Part shown: piece by piece, positions 29,034-40,522 of the stretch
Layout of the letters: every line of letters begins with the position of its first letter
Numbering within the stretch: the stretch's first letter is position 1
Assembly (NCBI RefSeq): GCF_030384665.1
Contig: NC_083673.1
Coordinates: 186,001 to 250,000, forward strand
DNA length: 64,000 nt
Direction of reading: 5' to 3'
Origin: Lodderomyces elongisporus
Lineage: Eukaryota > Ascomycota > Pichiomycetes > Serinales > Debaryomycetaceae
The notes under the pieces: generated by a model
Told to the model about the DNA's origin: nothing
Seen by the model: the letters and a program-made list of their open reading frames with translations, nothing else
Database searches by the model: none
Program-made: the position numbers and the translations under genes

Positions 29034-30040
29034 TCACATTATGGTGCAGCATTTACTTCCAGACTTGTTAGTTGACAGGTCAGGGCCAGATTGTTTAAAT
29101 CTTCCATTACTATTTTGAGTTGCTCCCCCAACTCCCCCACCACCACCTCCGTTGCTTACTCCCGCTCCTCCTTCAGTTGTACCGCCAGTTTGTTCGCTCT
29201 TCTGCATATTCTTGTTATTACCATTGGAGTCAAGTGCATTCTTTTTGCCATTATTACCGACAACGCCATTTGATTGCTCTGTTTGTGGTTGAGAGCCGTT
29301 GCCAAATTGTTCAAGTTTCTGCTTCTCCTTCTGTTGCTTTTTTTCGGCACTTATAGCTGCTTCTTTTCTCATGATTTGCCTTACAACATCAATAAATGCT
29401 TCGTCGACATTGGTCTTGTACATAGCACTGGTTTCGTAAAACGGCACAAGCCCCCAATCCTGACTTACTTTAACGCCATCTTCTATGCTCAATACTCTAT
29501 CCTCTTCCAAATCACATTTATTTCCAACAAGAACCATTGGAACATTATCGCTATCCTTAATACGTAAGACTTGTTCACGTAATGCCAAAAGTTCCTTAAG
29601 TGAGTTTTCATCAGTTACAGAATAAACCAAGAGAAAACCTTTCCCACTTTTAATGTACAACTCTCTCATTGCTGTGAATTGAGCTACACCAGCTGTATCT
29701 AAGATCTCCAAGTCGCAAGCTCGGCCATCAACCTCGATTTGCTTTCTATATGAATCTTCAATTGTTGGATCGTAACTTTCAATATAAACACCTTGAACAA
29801 ATTGCACAGTAATTGAAGATTTTCCAACACCGCCCGCGCCTAGAACAACCACTTTGTAGTCTTGGAGAAATAGTTAGTAAAACAGTTTGTGATATATAAT
29901 ATACGTTTGCTTTGCTCTTTCTTTATATCATTCTCTCTACTAATGTTGGGGTATTTTGTATTTTAATTTTTTCTTCTTCTTCTTCATCTTCTCCATCTTC
30001 TCCACCATTTTTATTGCAAAATGGTTTACATACCTCTCAT
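29034..30040 (-). CDS. RSR1: Ras-like GTPase Rsr1/Bud1 (bud-site selection), two exons
   Basis: Exon 1 is only seven nt (complement 30034-30040, ATGAGAG). The 173-nt intron (29861-30033) starts GTATGT and has TACTAAC at 29873-29879. Exon 2 is 29034-29860. The product has 277 aa and begins [10 protein letters not shown], the conserved Rsr1 start. G1 GAGGVGKS, effector [10 protein letters not shown]3 DTAG, G4 NKCD and G5 ETSA are all present. A low-complexity tail (Gln/Asn/Gly) leads to the C-terminal CAAX box CTIM, preceded by a possible palmitoyl Cys. Rsr1 links cortical landmarks to Cdc24/Cdc42 and, in Candida, guides hyphal growth. Starting at the internal Val/Met of exon 2 alone would lose the N-terminal strand. 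Confidence 0.95.
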
Positions 30041-30735
30041 CTTGTTGTAATGATGATTTTTGTAAGTTGCTCTCTAGAGTGAAATCTGGAAAATTAATGT
30101 GGATAATGAGTAAATCGAGTTTACTAAATTGAATATGTGGGAGGAAAGGTTTTTTTTAAAAAAAGGAATTCGCAAACATTTGTGCGGTGGTGGAGATTGT
30201 GGTGGTGCGGTCAGTATGGTGTGTTTTGTTTACGATTCACATTACACGAGAGAGAGAGAGAGAGAGACACACACACAGAAAAAGAGAGAGAGTGTGTGTG
30301 AGAAAGTGAGAGAGACTTTGTAGCAACAATAGCCAGTAGACGATAATTTAACGTGTGTTAGTCTAAAACCTACTTACGCTTGTCTTGCTTTATTTACATT
30401 GAATTTGATGTCTTGTCCCAAACATTCCTAATTGATAAATTGCACTCACACACACACATCCACATACCCTCATACCTTTATACTCACATACGTACTGATA
30501 TACAATCGTATACGTATTTGTGACCTGCTATATCAAACTTGTCGAGACTAAAAGAAATACATTACACACTCAAAGGGCTGAACACTTGAATTAAGTTGAG
30601 AATTTCTTTTTTGAAAGACAAAAAAAAAAAGGAATTAATGTACATTTATCAAACACTAGTTGATAATATAAACAAGGGCATTACAGTACAAAAATCGGGG
30701 AGGATACGGGACAAAAAAAAGAAAACTTCTTCAGT
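30041..30735. other. Intergenic upstream of RSR1
   Basis: Contains (GA)n/(CA)n mixed dinucleotides at ~30248-30315, a CACA run (~30446-30460) and A-tracts. It probably includes the RSR1 promoter. No gene seen. Confidence 0.55.
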
Positions 30736-31440
30736 TTATTTAATTATTGCATTGGTTAATGTTGCTACCGATGCGTAATCCTCTTCTTTTTCTCCACGAA
30801 GCACTTTATCTTCAAAAACCACCTGTCCTTTCTCATTTGTTGCTAATTTCGGTTGAAGAAACTCCCATACTTTATCCTTTAATTTCGGTGGCTCAAATTT
30901 CTTGTCCAGGCCATCGAAATATAACCTTTCCCCCACAATAGAGCTCTTTGGTGGATCCACTGGCTCCACAATTGTATTATTTGTTTCTCCAGTTTCTTCA
31001 GTTTCTCCAGTTTCTCTAGTTTCTCCGGCTCCTTTCATTCTTTCACCTTCACTCTTAGAACTCTCAGCAGCCAAGATCATGCCTTGCGATACCTCACCTC
31101 TAAGTTTTCTATTTCTCATATTGGTGACAACTACTACTCTCCGCTGTGACATTTGCTCAATAGGAATAAACGGCACAAGTCCTGAACATACTTGTATTGT
31201 AGACTCTTGGTTGATATCTATATCTGAGATGTACAATTTATCTGAAGCTTCATGTCTTCTACACGATTTGATCAAGCCAACTTGCAACTTTAAATACGAT
31301 GGTGAAACTATAATTTTTTTTTTTTAATAAAATCAAGTGGTTAGAATATACTGTTGCTAGGTGAAAACTGCCTTGTCTAAATACATACATGTATCAACGC
31401 TAGAGCTATAGCATCTTCTAAGTAATACTCTAGCTATCAT
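30736..31440 (-). CDS. Predicted mitochondrial EMAPII/Arc1-type tRNA-binding protein, two exons
   Basis: Exon 1 complement 31389-31440, intron 31308-31388 (GTATGT donor, TTCTAAC branch-like, TATAG acceptor), exon 2 complement 30736-31307; 207 aa. Without exon 1 the conserved frame has no ATG. Exon 1 encodes MIARVLLRRCYSSSVDT, a basic, Ser-rich mitochondrial-type presequence. It splices in phase into FSPSYLKLQVGLIKSCRRHE, the first strand of the EMAPII-like OB fold. The domain continues with SGLVPFIPIEQMSQRRVVVVTNM, KLRGEVSQGMILAA, a Glu/Thr-Gly insert, then GERLYFDGLD and KVWEFLQPKLATNEKGQV. This C-terminal type of tRNA-binding domain is shared with Arc1, p43 and some synthetases. It probably aids mitochondrial aminoacylation (inference). 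The gene lies 695 bp downstream of RSR1 on the same strand and is divergent from MCM6. Confidence 0.85.
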
Positions 31441-34766
<3,326 letters not shown>

Positions 34767-34889
34767 TCTATTTCGAAACCAATTATTATTGTTATTATTA
34801 ATTTTTTCTTCTTTTTTCAAACTCTTTCTTCCTTTCGTGTGTTAGTTCATTATATATTGCAATTAAATAGATTATTTAGATTAATCCTA

Positions 34890-36164
34890 TCAACTTTTTG
34901 TCTGTTTTTGATCTATAATCACTCTGAATGTGTTTTGATGCAGTGATCCATCTTCAACAGTATTCGCATACGTTCGTTTATTTTCAATCCATTCCGCAGG
35001 TTGTGTATTCTGTGCGCAATCTTGACAGTGTTCAACAAACGCCTTCGAGTTTGGGAACATTCGTTGACATGCTCGGCACCATCCAGGGTCATCTACTCCT
35101 GCTCTTCCTCCTGCAATACCAGCAGCAGCACCAGCACCAACACCACCAATACGACCAACACTGCTATTGCTACTACTATGAGCACCCCCATTTTGGCCTG
35201 CAGTTGATGTAAGCAATCCTTCATCAACATTACTGTTATCACTACTATTATTAATTATTGGTTGTTTGTCTTTGACATAATGAACCAAACGCAAATGCCT
35301 TTTCAAAACGTCTAATCTGTTGAAGGCTCCATAGTTTTTATGACAAGTTGGGTCATTTTTCCAATAGGGACAATGGTACTGAGGAGCTGCATGCGACTTT
35401 GCATGTCTGGTAAGGTCCGATTGTCTAGCAAACGACCATTCGCACTTGGGAAAAGTACATGCATAGGGTTTATGCTTTGTTGTTGCAGCTACAATTTGCG
35501 GGTCTGTTGTTGTTGTTGTTGCGACAGCGGTGGAGTTGGCAGAAGCAGGACTTTTGGTGCTAGCATCAGTATTGGTAGTGCTAACTGTAGTGGAGTTGAG
35601 TGTGGGAGTGGTAACAGCTTGGGGTGCATGGGATGCTTGGGTCCTAGCAGCTGCAGAAGCTGCAGAAGCAGCCATAGCTACTGCTTTTTCGATTTTCGCG
35701 GTGGAAGTGGGTGAGGCTGTAGCTCTGAATTTGGTGATCGAAGCTTCCATAGATGGTGGTGTTTTCGCTTTCGGTGAGGCTTGTTGAGTTGGTTTGTCTG
35801 CAATTTCATCTTTTTCTTTTGCTTCGTCCTTCACTTTATCAGAGCTGGTTTCCTCAGCAGCATTTGATGAAGTTGAGCCGTGGTTGTCACGAAAAGCAGG
35901 CTCATACGGAAGAAAAGTGGTGAATGGTTGATAATCACTACGGTAAACACTTTGCAAGCTAGCAAGTGGAGGAAGTTTTCGAGCTGTCGATGTTGATGTC
36001 GGGGTGGAAGCGGAAGCGGAAGTATTCGATGATGATGATGTTGTTGTTGTTGCTGCAGTTGCTGCTGCTGCTGCTACTGCCGATGATGAAACCGATGTGG
36101 ATGCCTTTCTTTTTGGTTTTTCAATACCACCAGACCCATCTGTTTCTTTTCTACCACCGGGCAT
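34890..36164 (-). CDS. C2H2 zinc-finger regulator, Stp1/Stp2-like finger layout
   Basis: 424 aa. The first ~225 residues are Ala/Ser/Thr-rich with a basic patch (KPKRK). Finger 1: C236-x4-C241-x12-H254-x3-H258. Finger 2 is unusual: YHCPYWKNDPTCHKNYGAF with the His pair in LKRHLRLVH. Finger 3, near the C terminus, is CRAC-x12-H-x3-C in CRACQRMFPNSKAFVEHCQDC. This order (standard finger, long 'YHCP...' finger followed by RLDxxKxHLxxxH, then a C-terminal CxxC finger) is like the Stp1/Stp2 amino-acid-response factors. The N-terminal latency motifs of SPS-processed Stp proteins are not evident, so I give no symbol. A DNA-binding role is likely; targets are unknown. Convergent with MCM6, 123 bp away. 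Confidence 0.85.
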   Translation of the reverse strand: MPGGRKETDGSGGIEKPKRKASTSVSSSAVAAAAATAATTTTSSSSNTSASASTPTSTSTARKLPPLASLQSVYRSDYQPFTTFLPYEPAFRDNHGSTSSNAAEETSSDKVKDEAKEKDEIADKPTQQASPKAKTPPSMEASITKFRATASPTSTAKIEKAVAMAASAASAAARTQASHAPQAVTTPTLNSTTVSTTNTDASTKSPASANSTAVATTTTTDPQIVAATTKHKPYACTFPKCEWSFARQSDLTRHAKSHAAPQYHCPYWKNDPTCHKNYGAFNRLDVLKRHLRLVHYVKDKQPIINNSSDNSNVDEGLLTSTAGQNGGAHSSSNSSVGRIGGVGAGAAAGIAGGRAGVDDPGWCRACQRMFPNSKAFVEHCQDCAQNTQPAEWIENKRTYANTVEDGSLHQNTFRVIIDQKQTKS

Positions 36165-37203
36165 ATTTTAATTTGTATTTTTTTTGTAGTTTAACGGGCG
36201 ATGGGGTGAGGGGTAAAGGCGAAGGGGGAGGAGATTAACTTTAACGGTTGCAAATGGGCTTGGTATAGATCCTTAGTGTTTGAAACCTTTTTGAGCCGCT
36301 TACTTTGAGGATTAAGACTTGTGGAAAACTGGAGCAGCAGCAGTTTTTTTTTTTCATTTATATTTTCATTCATATTCATATTCTCGTTCTCGTTCTTATC
36401 CTCATTTTCTTTATGTTCTTTACCTTAACAATATTGATACTTTATAGAGATTAGCACATGTAAAAGCTAATTCCTGCATATAGTGCTTTACAATAGATAT
36501 ACTGTCACCTTATATTTGTAAGTGTCGTTTATTCTCAGACACTTCTGCGACATTGCTACATAACAAATTAACACGCTACCATTTACTTATATTAATAAGG
36601 AATATTCATTGTAGCTTGTTTTTGTTTTTGTTTTGTTTTTTGCTTCTATGACTTTTTGGTTTTCGTTGTCTTAGAAGGCTTGAAGTGAATAATAAGAGCA
36701 ATCAAAGCAATTAACAGGTAGATGCATACCATCACCATTACCACCACCATTACCACCACCACCACTACCACGGTCATACGTATCTTATTTCCAGTACTTT
36801 CAATAATTCATCATCTCTACTTTACCTTGACTAGATTTCTAACCTTCTTTGTTTGACATTAGCTCTATATTTTGAAAAACTTGGGTTTGTGGAACGGAAT
36901 TTTCATTTACTAGTTTTGGACTTTCCTCCGTGTAAGTTTTTGTCACCGTCTTAGTAATATTTTACTTTATTCTTTGCTCCCCTTGCCTCACCGCTTCAAC
37001 GTTAACACACATTATCAACAAAGAGACACCATCACTTTATTACTTTTAGTAGCTTCTCTTTAAATTACTAATACATTATATATATATATCTATATATTAT
37101 ATCTATAAAAATATATACATATATATAGGTGGAGAAGTGAGGGCTCAAAAAACAAGGTTTTAGCTAGCTGTTTCTAAGTCTCCAATTACGAAGCGCCTAC
37201 TAA
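36165..37203. other. Divergent intergenic region between the C2H2 gene and ECM4-like gene
   Basis: 1.04 kb. It contains a possible 43-residue single-span minus-strand frame (36646-36777), ACC/ATT triplets (36728-36772) and an AT-rich palindromic stretch at 37076-37130 just upstream of the ECM4-like gene. Confidence 0.5.
36646..36777 (-). CDS. Possible micro-ORF, one transmembrane segment
   Basis: Forty-three codons from ATG (36777) to TAG (36646). The first half is a Val/Met run coded by GTG/GTA/ATG triplets. Then comes CIYLLIALIALIIHF, a convincing membrane span (one Leu codon is CTG, read Ser in the CUG clade), and a basic tail KPSKTTKTKKS. A hydrophobic helix followed by a Lys-rich end resembles small tail-anchored or single-pass proteins. 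No homologue is recognised. The Val run is repeat-derived, so this may be chance. Confidence 0.25.
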   Translation of the reverse strand: MTVVVVVVVMVVVMVMVCIYLLIALIALIIHFKPSKTTKTKKS

Positions 37204-38553
37204 ATGTTTGTTACTAAGTCTTTAAGCTCCTGCACAGTGCTCACCCCCGCTATCGTACGGTCTTTCCGCCCCCATATAAATACACCCCTGATTTCAACTT
37301 TTAATCAATTGAGATTAAAAACAACTTCAACATCATCATCATCAACAACAACAGCTACAACAACATCATCATCGAAAATGTCCGGTGTATGTATACAAGC
37401 ATGATTCACTACCCTTTTCTTTTCTTCTACCCGCCCTCAATTATCCAATTATCTAATTATCCTATTTTTCTTTTATTCTTTTTTTTCTTAGTGATTATTT
37501 TTCTTTATCACTATTTTCAATTAACTTGATACTAACCTATAAATTTGTTTCTCTTGATAGAAAATTGATATCTTGAACTTCAGTGACAAAGACGGTGCTT
37601 ATAGAAGAAAACCATCAAGTTTTAGGGATTTTATTAGTGCCGAGCCAGGTGCACGTTTTCCTCCAGAGGCTGGCAGATACCACTTATACGTTTCGTATGC
37701 TTGTCCATGGGCTCACCGTACTTTGATCACTCGTCACCTTAAAGGATTGACCTCCATCATTGGATTATCAGTTGTCCATTGGCACATGGATGACAAAGGA
37801 TGGAGATTCCCCACCGAGGAAGAGTTGAAATCATTGCACTCAAAAGATGACGTTTCGTTGGGCACTCCAGATCACTTGTATGGATTTTCTAGAATTAGAG
37901 AATTGTACTTTAAAGCAGACCCTGATTATAGTGGAAGGTTCACTGTTCCTGTCTTGTGGGATAAAAAAGAGCAAACCATTGTCAATAATGAATCATCCGA
38001 AATCATTAGAATGTTAAACACTGAGTTTAACAGTATTTTACCAAGTGAGTACGCAGAGTTGAATTTGGTACCTAAGGATTTGGAGAAACAAATTGATGAA
38101 ATTAATGGTTGGGTATACGACAACATTAACAATGGTGTGTACAAGACTGGGTTCGCTTCAAAGCAAGAAGTCTACGACAAGGAATGTAAAAATGTCTTTA
38201 AACATTTGGACAAGGTTGAAGAACTATTAAAGCAAAACCACGAGAAGGATAAGAAGAATGAGTTTTTATTGGGAAATACCTTGACTGAGGCTGATATCAG
38301 GTTATTCACCACCATCATCAGGTTTGATCCAGTTTACGTGCAACATTTCAAATGCAACATTGGTATGATTAGATCACACTATCCCTACCTCCACAATTGG
38401 TTGAGATTGTTGTATTGGCACATTCCGGGTTTCCAAGAGACTACTGATTTTGGCCATATTAAGAAGCACTACACAAAATCACATACTAAGATCAATCCAT
38501 ACGGAATCACACCTTTGGGACCAGTTCCTAACATTTTGCCATTAGATGCATGA
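37204..38553 (+). CDS. ECM4: Glutathione S-transferase, xi class (glutathionyl-hydroquinone reductase/Ecm4 type), two exons
   Basis: Exon 1 ends at 37386. The intron 37387-37560 (GTATGT donor, TACTAAC at 37530-37536, ATAG acceptor) joins in phase to exon 2, 37561-38553. Two starts are possible. The ATG at 37378 gives 333 aa (MSGKIDILNF). The ATG at 37204 gives 391 aa with a basic, Ser/Thr-rich presequence (MFVTKSLSSC... FNQLRLKTTS). Catalytic motif YACPWAHRT has C51 (short form), and the C-terminal all-alpha GST domain follows (DNINNGVYKTGF, LTEADIRLFTTIIRFDPVYV). The CPWA motif marks the xi class, which reduces glutathionyl-hydroquinones. TATAAATA at 37275-37282 lies between the two ATGs and would favour short-form mRNAs. 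The coordinates given are the maximal gene. Confidence 0.9.
37275..37282 (+). promoter_or_regulatory. TATA box between the two ECM4 start codons
   Basis: TATAAATA, 96 bp upstream of the internal ATG at 37378 and inside the coding part of the long form. If used, transcripts would start after the first ATG and make only the short, presumably cytosolic, enzyme. Confidence 0.5.
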
Positions 38554-39122
38554 TGTGTATTCCTTTTGGAAAAAAAAACTTATACATGTGTATAAATATA
38601 TTCTTATTTTCAAATGACTATTTTGCGTAAAGTATTATCACAGTTTAATTAAGAATAAAAGTTGAACAAATCCTCTAATTTTTTTTTTTTCTTTGGTTGA
38701 AAATTGTATACATTTCCAGAATCCGCAACATACCTATTTTTCTATTCTTCGTCTTTCCATCTTCCACCTCCCCTGTCAATTAAGTCTCTTTCTGTTGTTT
38801 CTATTACTATCATCAATATCTTTCTTTTTCCTTTTCTTTTTCCTTTTCTCTTTCTCTTTTTTTTTTGTGGTATGTGTTTCCAGCTGATTTTGGTATATCA
38901 CTCGATTTCAATTCAAAACATGCACTTCGTACTTTTTCCTCAATTACGGTGTTACCTAACCTTTTCATGAACCACAAAAAAATTACAAAGAAAAACAAGC
39001 TATTACCAGATTAAACAACAACTACAAAAATTTCCAATAATGAGGTTCCTACAACGACTAGTGAAAATATCTTGGTTAGTGCTATTCCAAAAAAACTATT
39101 GTACATCACTACAAAAGATAAC
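38554..39122. other. Convergent 3' region ECM4/PRX1
   Basis: Both genes end here. AT- and T-rich, with a CTTTTTCC microsatellite (38822-38865). Frames over it are Phe/Leu strings. Nothing else seen. Confidence 0.6.
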
Positions 39123-39893
39123 TTAATCAACTTTAGTGTATCTCAAGTATGGCTTGACTTTTCTAAAGTCGCCAAATTTTGCTTTTGCATCTTCATCACT
39201 AACAGTTGGTGGAATGATAACCTCTTTTCCAACAGTCCAATCAACTGGAGTGGCAACACCCTTCTTATCACTGGTTTGCAAGGCATCAATTACTCTCAAC
39301 ACTTCCTGGGTGTTTCTACCGGTACTGGCTGGGTAGGTCATAATCAATCTAACCTTCTTGCTTGGGTCAATGATGTAAACCGATCTGATTGTAGCAATCA
39401 TCTTATTTTCACCTCCAAGGTTCTTGAAATCTTCTTCAGTGACCATATCGTATTTGTAAGCAACTTCTTTCTTACCATCGGCAATGATTGGGAAGGAAAA
39501 TTCTTTACCATTGGTCTCAACTTCAACAATATCCTTGATCCATCCATTGTGAGAGTCAACACCTTCTGTAGACAATCCAATGAGCTTGACACCACGTTTA
39601 TCAAACTCCGGTTTAAGGTTGGAGAAAGCTCCAAGTTCGGTAGTACAGACAGGAGTATAGTCTGCTGGGTGGGAGAACAAAATTGTCCAATTGTCACCAA
39701 TATACTTATGGAAGTCAATTGGCCCTTGTGTAGTTTCGACTTGGAAGTTTGGTGCAGTCGAGCCAATACGAACACGAGGTTGTTCCTCTTGAGAAAAGGA
39801 AACGAATCTAAATTGCTGCAATGGTCTTGATCTAGAGACAATCGACCTTGGAGCAGAGACAATTGATCTTCTCAAAATAGTTCTAGAAAGCAT
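39123..39893 (-). CDS. PRX1: Mitochondrial 1-Cys peroxiredoxin
   Basis: 256 aa. Residues 1-35 are Arg/Ser-rich with no acidic residues (MLSRTILRRSIVSAPRSIVSRSR), a mitochondrial presequence. The Prx6-type thioredoxin fold follows: TILFSHPADYTPVCTTELG with peroxidatic Cys83, LIGLSTEGVDSHNGWIKDI, RSVYIIDPSKKVRLIMTYPASTGRN and a C-terminal arm ending PYLRYTKVD. There is no second conserved resolving Cys, as expected for 1-Cys enzymes. Prx1 reduces matrix peroxides and is recycled by glutathione/thioredoxin systems, so it fits alongside the neighbouring glutathione transferase, though the pair is convergent. A TCACGTGA element lies about 280 bp upstream. A long frame on the opposite strand is only the shadow of this gene. 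Confidence 0.95.
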   Translation of the reverse strand: MLSRTILRRSIVSAPRSIVSRSRPLQQFRFVSFSQEEQPRVRIGSTAPNFQVETTQGPIDFHKYIGDNWTILFSHPADYTPVCTTELGAFSNLKPEFDKRGVKLIGLSTEGVDSHNGWIKDIVEVETNGKEFSFPIIADGKKEVAYKYDMVTEEDFKNLGGENKMIATIRSVYIIDPSKKVRLIMTYPASTGRNTQEVLRVIDALQTSDKKGVATPVDWTVGKEVIIPPTVSDEDAKAKFGDFRKVKPYLRYTKVD

Positions 39894-40295
39894 CTTGACT
39901 CAATTGGTTGGATAACGTATCTTAAATTATTGGAAAACTCAATTTTCGATAAAGAATAGTTAGAGAATTACAGAACAAACCAAAAAACAAAAAATAGAAA
40001 AAAAGAAAAAAACAACAGAAATTCGGGGACGTGGGAGACTGGAAAATTCGCAATCTTGGTTTTAATCCCTTCTGCTAAATCCCACTTCCTCCCTCGCCCC
40101 GCACTCAAATATACATATACAAAAATTGCTTTATAAAAAATTTGCTCCGAAAAGAAAAAGTAATTGAGTATTTTCACGTGATGTGATATTTGAAAGTACA
40201 ATCTTAATAATATTAATACATTTGCTATCACAAAATCTATATACACAAGCATACTCTATACAAACTATCATAGTGAATTAAGACAAATTCAACAA
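39894..40295. other. PRX1 upstream region
   Basis: 402 bp with A/T-rich tracts and a TCACGTGA palindrome at 40174-40181. It also holds the 3' end of the Zn2Cys6 gene. No other feature. Confidence 0.55.
40174..40181. promoter_or_regulatory. TCACGTGA palindrome upstream of PRX1
   Basis: Perfect E-box/Cbf1-type palindrome, 281 bp upstream of the PRX1 start codon. It is the second of three identical octamers seen in intergenic DNA of this window (others at 4240 and 47560). Confidence 0.5.
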
Positions 40296-40479
40296 TTACT
40301 GATCTGGCAACATGTTCAAGTCAAACCAGCCTAGAAAATCATCATCTTGATTATCCATCCATCCATTTGATTGCTGTTGGAAAAAGCTATCAATTTGAGA
40401 GACAAAAGATCCAGCCATGGGTATATCCATTGGCTGCTGTTGTAACTGTGGGTGCTGCTGCTGCAGCAGCTGCTGCTGC

Positions 40480-40522
<43 letters not shown>

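Noticed and set aside
39072..39830. 252-codon open frame on the + strand opposite PRX1
   Set aside because: It is the antisense shadow of a clear PRX1 gene with biased codons. It has no start context or domain of its own.
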